This document shows, piece after piece, positions 8,839-17,643 of a stretch of 64,000 nucleotides of DNA. The translations under genes and the position numbers were made by a program. Below the pieces are notes generated by a model that worked only from the letters and a program-made list of their open reading frames with translations, was not told the DNA's origin and ran no database searches. How positions within the stretch are numbered: the stretch's first letter is position 1; each line of letters starts with the position of its first letter. The stretch is from Cyclobacteriaceae bacterium (GTDB lineage Bacteria > Bacteroidota > Bacteroidia > Cytophagales > Cyclobacteriaceae). Location: positions 1-64,000 of the forward strand of contig JAEUUA010000014.1 in the NCBI GenBank assembly GCA_016787755.1, in the 5' to 3' direction.

Positions 8839-9872
8839 CGAAAATTTTAGTAGCCGATGACGAACCAGATTTGGAGGTTTTGATTCGGCAAAAGTTCAGA
8901 CAGAAAATCAGAGATCAACAATACGAATTTGTTTTTGCCATCAATGGAAAGGATGCGCTCGAAAAAATGAAGCAACATCCGGATGTGGCGATTGTACTAA
9001 GCGATATCAATATGCCCGAGATGGATGGGTTAACCTTGCTGACACAACTTACTGATACTAATCCTCTTTCTAAAACAGTCATGGTATCGGCCTATGGAGA
9101 TATGGATAACATTCGCACTGCAATGAATAGGGGTGCGTTTGATTTTGTTACTAAGCCTGTAAATTTTGATGATTTAAATCTTACGATAGAAAAAACCATT
9201 CGGCATGTGGCCCAGGTTCAAGAAACCTTAAATGCTATTAAAGAGAATAACATCTTGAAAATGTACGTTGATCATAGCGTACTTAATTTTTTAGGAAAAA
9301 AGGAATATGAAGCGGCACTGATGGTGAGTGAAACAGTAGAGGCAACAGTTGCCTTTATAGATATTTGCGGGTTCACTAAGATCAGCGAAAAAGAATCTCC
9401 CACAGCGGTGGTCAGCATGTTAAATGATTATTTTGATTTGATGGTCAAAGAGATCATTGCGCAAAATGGGATCATTGATAAGTTCATGGGCGATTGTTTA
9501 ATGACAGTGTTTAAAGGGCAATATCATCTGGATAGAGCCATTGAGGCTTGTTTGAACATTCGAAATAAAATAAAAGCGCTTGGGGTCGGAAAGGATCAGG
9601 CCTTTGTACCCAATGTTGCCATAGGTATTAACAGTGGTGAAATGGTTTCAGGTAATATTGGTTCCGTAACCTTAAAGCGTTTGGATTATACAGTGATTGG
9701 AGATGTTGTTAATACCGCACAACGATTACAATCAGTTGCGGCTGCGGGAGAAATTATCATCAATGAAACTTCCTATCAACAAATAAAAGACTCTTTTAAT
9801 TGTACAAAAGTAGGGGAGGTGGTACTTAAAAATAAAACGAATCCGGCAACCCTCTATAAAGTACTCGATTAA
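8835..9872 (+). CDS. Response regulator with class III adenylate cyclase output
   Basis: 345 residues. A receiver (about 1-125, D57 in LSDINMP) is joined by a helical linker (125-165) to a class III nucleotide cyclase catalytic domain (about 168-340). The metal-binding aspartates are D176 (FIDICGFT) and D220 (KFMGD). The substrate-determining pair is K216 and D284 (LDYTVIGD), the Lys/Asp combination known for ATP rather than GTP. The transition-state residues N293 and R297 (VNTAQRL) are present. All catalytic positions are therefore intact, and the protein should make cAMP in the cytoplasm under phosphorylation control. It is the last gene of the kinase-regulator operon and overlaps the receiver gene by 4 nt. 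Confidence 0.93.
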   Translation: MTKILVADDEPDLEVLIRQKFRQKIRDQQYEFVFAINGKDALEKMKQHPDVAIVLSDINMPEMDGLTLLTQLTDTNPLSKTVMVSAYGDMDNIRTAMNRGAFDFVTKPVNFDDLNLTIEKTIRHVAQVQETLNAIKENNILKMYVDHSVLNFLGKKEYEAALMVSETVEATVAFIDICGFTKISEKESPTAVVSMLNDYFDLMVKEIIAQNGIIDKFMGDCLMTVFKGQYHLDRAIEACLNIRNKIKALGVGKDQAFVPNVAIGINSGEMVSGNIGSVTLKRLDYTVIGDVVNTAQRLQSVAAAGEIIINETSYQQIKDSFNCTKVGEVVLKNKTNPATLYKVLD

Positions 9873-9983
9873 AATCGTCTGGCAGCATTCCTGGTATTGA
9901 ATTTTCAAGGACTCAATCTTTTTACCACTCCCAGAGATACTATAGTCCGTGTGAATATTTTTTAATACAGGTATAATTTCATA

Positions 9984-10014
9984 TTGACTACCAGGTTAAT
10001 TCCGCCTATTTTTA
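9984..10014 (+). promoter_or_regulatory. Candidate Bacteroidota promoter
   Basis: TTG at 9984-9986, a 20-nt spacer, then TATTTTTA at 10007-10014. This fits the Bacteroidota arrangement TTG-N19-21-TAnnTTTG with one mismatch in the -7 box, and it lies 30 nt upstream of the oxidoreductase gene. Confidence 0.5.
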
Positions 10015-10044
10015 GAACAGGCTCAATATTCAACCCAGTCATCT

Positions 10045-11415
10045 ATGGATAATTTCCACATCACTCGCAGGCGTTTTCTTAAAGGCGCAACGGCCTCTCT
10101 TGCCCTATCCTCATTTGGTTTGCATGGCATGGATCTCATGAATCCTCCTAAACCCTATCGGGTAGCACTCATAGGAACCGGATGGTACGGCAAAAGCGAT
10201 TTGTTTCGATTGATGCAAGTAGCCCCTGTTGACGTGGTAGCGCTGTGTGATGTAGATAAAAATATACTACATGCTGCAGCAGCACTGGTGAAGCAAAGAC
10301 AAAAATCTGGGAATACCCCACGTCTTTATATGGATTATCGGAAAATGCTTTCAGAGACTAAACCGGATATTGTGCTTATCGGTACCCCCGATCATTGGCA
10401 TGCACTTCAAACCATTGAGGCCCTAAAAGAGGGTGCGCATGTGTATGTTCAAAAGCCTATTAGCGTTGATGTAATAGAAGGCGAAGCGATGGTAGCAGCA
10501 GCACGTAAGTACAAACGGGTAGTGCAGGTAGGTACACAGAGAAAAAGTACTCCGCATTTGATTGACGCTAAGAAAAACATTGTTGATGCAGGTTTGTTGG
10601 GTAAGATTTCACATGTGGAGATGTGCTGTTATTATTCGATGCGCAATACCAGTAATCCACCATTGGAGCCCATTCCTGATTTTCTGGATTACGAAATGTG
10701 GACTGGGCCGGCACCACTGCGTCCTTATGATGGCATTCCGCATATCAGGTGGTGGCGCGCATTTATGGAATACGGAAATGGAATCACTGGTGACATGTGC
10801 GTTCATATGCTCGACACCGTGCGATGGATGCTAAACCTTGGCTGGCCAAACAAGATCACTGCTTCGGGTGGCATTTATGTTCAGAAAGAGGCGAAGTCAA
10901 ATATTGCGGACACCCAAACGGCCACCTTTGAATATCCCGAACTTAATTGTGTATGGCAACATCGCAGTTGGGGTACACCTAATAATCCAGAATATCCTTG
11001 GTCCTTTACATTGTATGGGGAAAAAGGAACATTATGGGGTAGCACAATGAAATGTGATTTTATTCCAGTGGACGAAAAGGAAAAGAAAATTCATTTGGAT
11101 GTGGTATATGAGAAAGAAAAATATCCTGAGGACTTAACTGAGGAACGTATTGAGCTTAATGCTGCGCCAGCAACTCGCTTGCATATGCTCGACTTTTTGA
11201 AAGCGATAGAGGAAAATGGAAGACCCATTGCAGACATTGAAGAAGGGCATATCTCCACTGCCAGTTGCATTCTAGCCAATCTCTCTATGAAGACCGGACG
11301 TTCACTAGTGTATAATCCAACGCTAAGAGAAATTGTTGGCGATAAGGAAGCAACCGCTTTGCTGCAGCGAACATATCGATCACCTTGGATTCATCCTGAT
11401 CCGAAAACTGTTTAG
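10045..11415 (+). CDS. Exported Gfo/Idh/MocA family oxidoreductase
   Basis: 456 residues. The N-terminus carries a twin-arginine signal (TRRRFLKGA at about 7-15, then a hydrophobic stretch), so the enzyme is probably exported folded with its cofactor. The Rossmann motif VALIGTGWYG (about 39-48) binds NAD(P). The family's EKP motif appears as VQKPIS, keeping the Lys. The C-terminal half matches the substrate-binding alpha/beta domain of the family. Exported members usually oxidise or rearrange sugars or sugar derivatives; the substrate cannot be told here. It stands alone, with a short hairpin after the stop (11420-11441). Confidence 0.9.
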   Translation: MDNFHITRRRFLKGATASLALSSFGLHGMDLMNPPKPYRVALIGTGWYGKSDLFRLMQVAPVDVVALCDVDKNILHAAAALVKQRQKSGNTPRLYMDYRKMLSETKPDIVLIGTPDHWHALQTIEALKEGAHVYVQKPISVDVIEGEAMVAAARKYKRVVQVGTQRKSTPHLIDAKKNIVDAGLLGKISHVEMCCYYSMRNTSNPPLEPIPDFLDYEMWTGPAPLRPYDGIPHIRWWRAFMEYGNGITGDMCVHMLDTVRWMLNLGWPNKITASGGIYVQKEAKSNIADTQTATFEYPELNCVWQHRSWGTPNNPEYPWSFTLYGEKGTLWGSTMKCDFIPVDEKEKKIHLDVVYEKEKYPEDLTEERIELNAAPATRLHMLDFLKAIEENGRPIADIEEGHISTASCILANLSMKTGRSLVYNPTLREIVGDKEATALLQRTYRSPWIHPDPKTV

Positions 11416-11419
11416 ATTA

Positions 11420-11441
11420 TGCAACCGAGCTGTTGGTTGCA
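11420..11441 (+). other. Hairpin after the oxidoreductase gene
   Basis: TGCAACC-8 nt-GGTTGCA, perfect 7-bp arms, starting 5 nt after the stop codon. There is no T-tract behind it, so it is not a standard intrinsic terminator; it could stabilise the mRNA 3' end. Confidence 0.4.
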
Positions 11442-11513
11442 GATGGTGGAATGTCAGGGACCTAGGTCAATCTCTTTATAGAAGAGTTTCGTACAGCGGA
11501 AAGAAATTCCTTT

Positions 11514-11591
11514 ATGTTAAAGACTGATCGCAAGCTACTACTCTCGTTTCTTATCCTTCTCGGACTCGCAATTATTCCCTGGTTAATTTAA
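11514..11591 (+). CDS. Possible 25-residue hydrophobic peptide
   Basis: ATG-to-stop reading frame of 25 residues. A short basic start (KTDRK) is followed by one continuous hydrophobic helix (LLLSFLILLGLAIIPWLI), the profile of a single-pass small membrane protein. The frame is also open upstream to a stop at 11463, so it could equally be the tail of a lost gene. No promoter or ribosome-binding site stands out. Weak call, recorded because it is the only coding-like signal in this gap. Confidence 0.25.
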   Translation: MLKTDRKLLLSFLILLGLAIIPWLI

Positions 11592-11612
11592 GTTAGGTCC
11601 TTCATAATTAGT

Positions 11613-11620
11613 TATCTTTA
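11613..11620 (+). promoter_or_regulatory. Candidate -7 box of the PLP-enzyme gene
   Basis: TATCTTTA (one mismatch to TAnnTTTG), 23 nt upstream of the ATG at 11644. No convincing -33 TTG is seen at the usual distance. Confidence 0.4.
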
Positions 11621-11643
11621 TTACCTATACCAATCCGATTGTT

Positions 11644-12873
11644 ATGAGTAATCCATTAGCTAATCCCACACCCGTACGTGACCTGTTTCCGTCTCTTCTA
11701 CGCAAACACAATAATCAGCCACTTGTTTTTATTGATGGTCCCGCAGGCACCCAAGTTCCTCAATCGGTCATTGACTCCATTACTCATTATTATAAAAATT
11801 CAAACGCCAACACACACGGATCGTTTTTAACTGCTAAGGAGACAGATAGCGTGGTGCAACACACACGACATTGTATGGCTACTTTGCTAGGAGCTGAAAG
11901 CGAAAACTGCATTTCGATTGGACAAAATATGACCACGTTAAATTTTGCGTTAGCGCGTGCGATGTCAAGAATACTAAAGCCAGGAGATGAGGTTCTGATC
12001 ACACAATTGGATCATGAAGCCAATCGTGGGCCGTGGTTAACCTTACGGGATTTTGGAGTAAAAGTGCGCGAAGTAAACTTGCTTCCAACAGGCGTTCTGG
12101 ACTACGATGATTTTGCCAAGAAGATCAATGAGAACACGAAATTGGTTTGCATGGGAATGTCGGCCAATAGTATTGGTACCGTTAATGACTTTACGTTGAT
12201 TCGTGAACTTACCTACAAGCATAATGCATGGTTGCTGCTCGATGCGGTTCATTATGCTCCTCATTTTGCCATTGATGTGCAGGCCATGGGTTGTGATTTC
12301 TTATTATGCTCCGCTTATAAATTTTATGGACCTCATGTAGGGATACTATATAGTAAGCCAGGTTTGCTAGACAGATTACCCACCGACAGACTTCGTACAG
12401 CAGGACAGATAGCACCAGATTCTATAGAAACAGGTACGTTAAATCATGCAGCCATTGCGGGTGTTGGTGCTGCTGTTGAATTCATTGCAAGTTTTGGTGC
12501 TGGTAATACCTTACGGGAAAAAATTATTGACGCCTATGATAAAATATCACAGCATGAACATAAACTAGCGAGTAAACTGTATGAGAGCTTGCGTAAGTTG
12601 TCAGGCATAACAGTGGTTGGACAGGATTTCTCATCACCAAACCGAACACCAACCGTTTCGTTTACCGTGGATGGAAAAACACCGTTGCAGGTATGTGATC
12701 AATTGGCATCAAAGAACATTTTTGCCTGGGATGGACATTTTTATGCGATTCATGCGATCGAGGTATTGGGATTGCTTGAACGCGGTGGGGTTACTCGTAT
12801 GGGGATATCCATGTATAATACCATGGAGGAGATTGAATTTGTATTAGCTGAAATGAAGAAGATATGTAACTAA
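11644..12873 (+). CDS. Cysteine desulfurase-like class V aminotransferase-fold protein
   Basis: 409 residues, fold type I PLP enzyme of the class V group. The opening (FIDGPAGTQVP..V) and the general layout match the 'cysteine desulfurase-like' subfamily of about 400 residues. The PLP-binding Lys is K226 in LLCSAYKFYGPHVG, preceded by the PLP-phosphate and aspartate regions (SANSIGTVND, LLLDAVHYAPH). No clear mobile-loop cysteine of a true NifS/SufS enzyme is visible in the C-terminal part, so desulfurase activity is uncertain. It is probably a cytoplasmic enzyme acting on sulphur or amino compounds. It is a single gene with a terminator behind it. Confidence 0.85.
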   Translation: MSNPLANPTPVRDLFPSLLRKHNNQPLVFIDGPAGTQVPQSVIDSITHYYKNSNANTHGSFLTAKETDSVVQHTRHCMATLLGAESENCISIGQNMTTLNFALARAMSRILKPGDEVLITQLDHEANRGPWLTLRDFGVKVREVNLLPTGVLDYDDFAKKINENTKLVCMGMSANSIGTVNDFTLIRELTYKHNAWLLLDAVHYAPHFAIDVQAMGCDFLLCSAYKFYGPHVGILYSKPGLLDRLPTDRLRTAGQIAPDSIETGTLNHAAIAGVGAAVEFIASFGAGNTLREKIIDAYDKISQHEHKLASKLYESLRKLSGITVVGQDFSSPNRTPTVSFTVDGKTPLQVCDQLASKNIFAWDGHFYAIHAIEVLGLLERGGVTRMGISMYNTMEEIEFVLAEMKKICN

Positions 12874-12890
12874 ATCAATGGTGGACCGAT

Positions 12891-12924
12891 AAAAAATAAA
12901 GCCTCTTTTGAGGCTTTATTTTTT
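12891..12924. terminator. Bidirectional intrinsic terminator
   Basis: AAAAAATAAAGCCTC-tttt-GAGGCTTTATTTTTT: a 15-bp stem with an A-tract on one side and a T-tract on the other. It lies between the convergent genes ending at 12873 (+) and 12947 (-) and can serve both. Confidence 0.9.
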
Positions 12925-12946
12925 AGTCTTGACCTTAACTTATTGA

Positions 12947-14251
12947 CTACTTCATTTGTCCATATTTCTTCGAGTAGCGCTCGTATAATTCTTGTTGATT
13001 ACCTGGCAAGGTTATCAGTTTCCCGCTGATGAATGCATGAGAGAGTATGTTGGTTCGGTAGTCTAACGCATCACCAGCCGATACAAACAAGGTAGCATCC
13101 TTGCCTACCTCTAATGTTCCTACGCGATTATCCACACCCAATGCCTTGGCCGTATTAGAAGTAATCATTTTCAACGCATCTTCTTTATCTACTCCATAGG
13201 CTACTGCAGTGCCGGCATAAAAAGGTAAGTTGCGTGCGCCATGCAGTGAGCCTTCATCATAAATAGAAACGACTACACCCGCCTGAGTAAGAAGATATGG
13301 CAATTTGTAAGGAAGATCTATGTCATCATCCGTTCTTGCGGGGAGGCTATGCGTTGCAGGAAGGATGACGGGAATTTTCTTTTCTTTCAGAAAATCAGCA
13401 ACTAAAAGAGATCCAAGTCCACCTACAATGGCGATGCGTTTTATTCCTGCCCGCTGTGCCGAACGAACCGACTCTATAATTTCTTTAGGGTTATTAGCGT
13501 GGATCATCAACGTTTTCTTTCCATCAAACAATCCTTGTACGGCTTCTAACTTTAAGTTTATCTCTTTGGATGAAACTTTCCCGTATGCGCTAGCATCTGT
13601 AAAAAAGTTCTCCAGTGTAGCTACCTGCTTTTCATAATCTTTGTTTGGCGATTCAGAAAAGGAGAATGTATTGAAATCAAACTGACGCCTGGCTATAGGA
13701 GGCCAGTTCATATGAATGGCAATGTCTGCAGAGTGCAGTGCATCTTCCCAATTCCAACCTTCCATTTCCATCAGTGATGAACTTCCTGAAATAGTTCCGC
13801 CTGTTGGTGTTGATTCAGCCAGTAACACACCATTGAAGCGATAGGATGGAGGATATTCTGAATCGGCATTGTATGAAATAACAGCACGCACGTTGGGATT
13901 CATTTCACCGGCTTCAGAATTATCAGACATGGCACGAATGGAGCTTACTTCTTGTAAGCCCACCTGTGAACTTGGCAATATGAAACCCGGATACACATGC
14001 TTACCCGCAATGTTGATTATTTCATAGCCCGATAAATCTACTTTGACAACTGTAGCATCAGCAACCGCTGTAAGTTTTCCTTTGTCGAAGGTAATGAGCG
14101 AATTAAGAATCACCTGGCCATTGCCAATGTGAGCAACCCCTCCGGTTAGGGCAATTGGTTTTGATTGCGGCTTTGCAGGAACTGGCTTCTGTGCCCAGGC
14201 AAGATGAACAATAGACAACGCCACAAATAGTACAAAGATTAACTTTTTCAT
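12947..14251 (-). CDS. Secreted amidohydrolase-family protein, degenerate metal site
   Basis: 434 residues with a signal peptide (cleavage near AWAQ, about 21). The fold is that of imidazolonepropionase-like amidohydrolases: a beta-sandwich start (GGVAHIGNGQVI...), a barrel, and the C-terminal ALGVD.RVGTLEVGKDATLFV signature. At the place where active members have PGFID.H.H this protein has PGFILPSSQ, so the HxH metal ligands are missing and it may be non-catalytic. It follows the related 1004-residue gene by 18 nt on the same strand. The pair probably forms one periplasmic complex or pathway. Confidence 0.85.
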   Translation of the reverse strand: MKKLIFVLFVALSIVHLAWAQKPVPAKPQSKPIALTGGVAHIGNGQVILNSLITFDKGKLTAVADATVVKVDLSGYEIINIAGKHVYPGFILPSSQVGLQEVSSIRAMSDNSEAGEMNPNVRAVISYNADSEYPPSYRFNGVLLAESTPTGGTISGSSSLMEMEGWNWEDALHSADIAIHMNWPPIARRQFDFNTFSFSESPNKDYEKQVATLENFFTDASAYGKVSSKEINLKLEAVQGLFDGKKTLMIHANNPKEIIESVRSAQRAGIKRIAIVGGLGSLLVADFLKEKKIPVILPATHSLPARTDDDIDLPYKLPYLLTQAGVVVSIYDEGSLHGARNLPFYAGTAVAYGVDKEDALKMITSNTAKALGVDNRVGTLEVGKDATLFVSAGDALDYRTNILSHAFISGKLITLPGNQQELYERYSKKYGQMK

Positions 14252-14269
14252 ATCTCTTAATTTTTAATT

Positions 14270-17200
14270 TTAATCGAGCACAGTTTCATATCCCAGCACA
14301 TCATCGCAATGAAATTGCAATTGGCTGCGGCCATCCCCACGCTGGGTTGGCATGCCCGACTTTTTCACATTCTTCATTTTTTGAATTATTCGCGCGCGTT
14401 CTGATTCAAGTGCTTTGTTATTTTGTTCATCTTTCTCCACATCAAAGTACACTTTGCCATCAATGATTGTTTTCAAAGGCTTCGCATAGACTGAGAGGGG
14501 ATGATCATTCCATAACACAACATCAGCCGACTTGCCGGCTTTGATACTTCCCATTTGATTATCAAGATGTAGCATCTTGGCAGGATTGAGCGTTACCATT
14601 TTCCAGGCATCTTCTTCGCTCATACCAGCATACTTCACCGACTTAGCTGCTTCTTGATTTAATCTGCGACCCATCTCAGCATCATCTGAGTTGATGGCAG
14701 TAACAACGCCTGCGCGGTGCATAATGGCAGCGTTGTAAGGAATCGCATATCGAACTTCCCACTTATAATTCCACCAATCGGCAAACGTTGAAGCTGCGAC
14801 TCCATGTTCAGCCATTTTATCAGCCACTTTATATCCTTCCAAGATGTGCGTGAAGGTGTTGACACGGAAATTAAAACGTTCGGCAACTTTCATTAGCATG
14901 TTAATTTCTGATTGTACATAGGAGTGGCATGAGATGAATCGTTTCTTGTTCAGAATCTCAAGCATGGTTTCATCCACCAAATCCCTGCGTGGCTTTAAAG
15001 CCAATGGTTTTTCTTTTGAGGAAAGGCCATTATAGGCGCTCCATTTCTTTTCGTACTCGCGTGCGTTGGTGAATGCGTCTACATACACCTGCTCAACACC
15101 CATGCGGCTTTGCGGGTAGCGAATAGAACTTGGGTTGCTACTGCGTTTTACGTTTTCCCCCAATGCGAATTTGATGAATCCATCGGCACCTTGAATTTTA
15201 TAATTTTCGGGTGATTCGCCCCAACGTAATTTGATTAATGCCGATTGACCTCCAATCGGGTTGGCTGAGCCGTGTAATGCCTGTACAGCAACCACACCAC
15301 CTGCTAACGCTCTATACACATTAATGCTTTCGGCATCTATGTTATCGCCAATGCGAACCATGCCTGAATTAGCGGCTACATCGTTAATACTACTTACTCC
15401 AATGTGTGAATGCTCATCGATAATTCCTGCTGTTAAGTGTTTGCCGGTTCCATCCACTATCTTGGCACTGGCTTCTGAAAGATTCTTTCCAATTTTGGAA
15501 ATCTTACCATCCTTCAGGAGCACATCGGTGTCTTTTAAAATACCGTCACTTTCATTCGTCCATACGGTAGCATTCTTTATAAGTAAAGTCTCTGTTGCAG
15601 GTAGAGCAGGGTAGCCATGACCTGTGAATGGATAAATTACTTTGCCAAGTTCTTCCTTCTTATCGTTGTCAGCTGGCTTCTTGGAGTCTTTAGCTTGAAC
15701 ATCGCCTGTGCGCGTGCCAGTCCATGTAATCCATGTTCCATCTGCTAACTGTCCTTTCCCTTTCCACCCCGTTGTTTCACTCCAACCTGAAAGCCGGATG
15801 CTACCCGGTTGCTTGTGTGGTTTGAAACTAATTGTAATCAGATCGTTTCCGAAGGTTGAGTTAACATCCAATGAAGTGGAATCGTTAACTTTTATTTTGG
15901 TTTTGTGACTTCCTGCTTCACCGGTTACTTCAAGATTATAGGTTTGTCCGTTTACCGAAAGATTATATTGGCCACTAAAATCGCGCGTATCTAATGGTTT
16001 AATTGAATAAGGTTCGCCTTGCACCCAGTTTTGATGAATGATTGTTTTTTCATCAAAAAGTTTACCTGAAGTGATAATGAAATTCGCAAGTAACCCTTTC
16101 TTTAAACTACCTACCTGATCGTCTACTTTTAAAAGTTGAGCAGGGGTGGTAGTTAATGCTTTTAATGCCGCAGTTTCAGTAAGGCCATTTTCGATTGCCT
16201 TTCTTAGATTAGGAAGGAAGTCTACCGTTTTTTTAAGACCTGAGGTAGTAATGGCGAATTGGATTCCATTTTTCTCTATCGTAGCCAGGTTGGTAGGGGC
16301 AAGCTCCCAATGTTTCATATCAGCCAAAGAAACTTTTTCAGCATCAAATGGATCTTCGACATCGTACGCATCAGGAAAATTAACAGGAATGATTAAAGAG
16401 GCCTTCGTAGCTTTTATTTCAGCAATACGTTTGTATTCATCGCCATCGCCTTTAATAATGTATTGAATTCCAAATTCATCGCCCAGTTTATCGGCACGCA
16501 GCACGTTCATCCAGTTAGTTGCAGCAAAAACTTGCGGTAAGCGTTGGTTTTGAATCCATGCTTCCAATGAATTATCGGAAAAGGGGCGCGGGCTTTGACT
16601 TCCGAACCACTCCGCATCCATATACGTTTGACGCAGCAACGCAATGAAACCCATCATGGAGGTTGGATAGGTTTGAGTGGAAGTTCCTTTCTCTAATGAA
16701 TAGTTAGCCGCAACTTTTTGTTTGATCAAAGCTGTGTTATCATTCTTTTCGCTAAGCGATACAAAGGCACTGGTACCTCTGGCAAGACCATCTGCCTTGC
16801 TGGTGAGCACTGCTCCAAAACCAAGTTTTCTTAATTCGTCTGCTGTTTTTGCATGGAGGGTAAATTCATCAGCCGCATTGTATTGCGAACGGATTGCCTG
16901 ATTGGCATTGTATGCCCCTTTGGTAGCAGATTCCATTTGTTCAGACCCCCCAAAGCCACGACCACGAACGCGTTCAACATCGGGCAAGCCATAGCTTGTG
17001 AACATATCAATGAGGGAAGGATAAATATACTTTCCTTTTAAATCGGTGATTACATAGCCTTTAGGCACCGCAAGATTTGCACCGACTTGTTCAATGCGGT
17101 TTCCTTTTATAAGTAAGGTTGCATTTTGCAGAGTCGTTTGTGGGTCGACCACAAGTGTGGCGTTGGTAAAGGCATACAAGCCTGCTCGGTTGTCTTTCAC

Positions 17201-17284
17201 ATCATTTCTGGGAAACGTTTCCTGAGCCAAGGCGACCCATCCCGAAAGGAGAAAAGCAACGCATAAAAGTATTCTATTCTTCAT
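14270..17284 (-). CDS. Large secreted amidohydrolase, tandem two-domain
   Basis: 1004 residues with a signal peptide (about 1-20). It contains two amidohydrolase modules in tandem. The first (about 25-430) ends in the usual LKVDDQVGSLKKG signature but has YPSLIDMFTSYG where HxH is expected, so its metal site is lost. After a beta-rich linker (about 430-560), the second (about 565-960) keeps IIDEHSH, the later histidines (CHSYVQSE, FTHILEGY) and the Asp in AINSDDAE, so it is probably an active metal-dependent hydrolase. It is the first gene of a two-gene operon with 12947-14251, whose protein resembles the inactive module. The substrate is unknown; cyclic amides or peptide derivatives are typical for the family. 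Confidence 0.88.
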   Translation of the reverse strand: MKNRILLCVAFLLSGWVALAQETFPRNDVKDNRAGLYAFTNATLVVDPQTTLQNATLLIKGNRIEQVGANLAVPKGYVITDLKGKYIYPSLIDMFTSYGLPDVERVRGRGFGGSEQMESATKGAYNANQAIRSQYNAADEFTLHAKTADELRKLGFGAVLTSKADGLARGTSAFVSLSEKNDNTALIKQKVAANYSLEKGTSTQTYPTSMMGFIALLRQTYMDAEWFGSQSPRPFSDNSLEAWIQNQRLPQVFAATNWMNVLRADKLGDEFGIQYIIKGDGDEYKRIAEIKATKASLIIPVNFPDAYDVEDPFDAEKVSLADMKHWELAPTNLATIEKNGIQFAITTSGLKKTVDFLPNLRKAIENGLTETAALKALTTTPAQLLKVDDQVGSLKKGLLANFIITSGKLFDEKTIIHQNWVQGEPYSIKPLDTRDFSGQYNLSVNGQTYNLEVTGEAGSHKTKIKVNDSTSLDVNSTFGNDLITISFKPHKQPGSIRLSGWSETTGWKGKGQLADGTWITWTGTRTGDVQAKDSKKPADNDKKEELGKVIYPFTGHGYPALPATETLLIKNATVWTNESDGILKDTDVLLKDGKISKIGKNLSEASAKIVDGTGKHLTAGIIDEHSHIGVSSINDVAANSGMVRIGDNIDAESINVYRALAGGVVAVQALHGSANPIGGQSALIKLRWGESPENYKIQGADGFIKFALGENVKRSSNPSSIRYPQSRMGVEQVYVDAFTNAREYEKKWSAYNGLSSKEKPLALKPRRDLVDETMLEILNKKRFISCHSYVQSEINMLMKVAERFNFRVNTFTHILEGYKVADKMAEHGVAASTFADWWNYKWEVRYAIPYNAAIMHRAGVVTAINSDDAEMGRRLNQEAAKSVKYAGMSEEDAWKMVTLNPAKMLHLDNQMGSIKAGKSADVVLWNDHPLSVYAKPLKTIIDGKVYFDVEKDEQNNKALESERARIIQKMKNVKKSGMPTQRGDGRSQLQFHCDDVLGYETVLD

Positions 17285-17643
17285 AGGTTAATGGTTATTG
17301 TTCTAGTTGGCAAAATATATAAAAAAAGAAGAGTGAGATTGAATAAATGGATGTACGGTTAATGCAGGTTATAACCCTTCAAATTAAGTAGAAACAAAAA
17401 TTGGACGGTTAATTTGGGATCATTCTAAATTTAAACCTGAACCGGCAATTATCTTTAAAATCCATGGTTTAATTGAGTAAAGTTTTTACATTAGAAGAAC
17501 ATTATCAAGACCAATTAATAGCTACGGTCAAGTGCCAATTCTGGGTCACTTGAGGATTTTGCGTTAGAAGATTGCGGGCGAATTGGCCTACTTCTCGAGA
17601 CTCGTATTTCTCTAGTTCAATTATTAACTAAACCAAAATTTCT
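17285..17643. other. Divergent intergenic region, 359 bp
   Basis: Lies between the divergent amidohydrolase operon and the secreted-protein gene. It is AT-rich and must hold both promoters. A TATCTTTA box at about 17455 (+) is the only promoter-like element seen, and it is far from the start at 17644. No coding frame, repeat or RNA gene is evident. Confidence 0.5.

Noticed and set aside
11333..11527. 64-codon frame overlapping the end of the oxidoreductase gene
   Set aside because: It lies largely within the known coding region in another frame, shows no domain or membrane pattern, and its composition is that of an out-of-frame translation.
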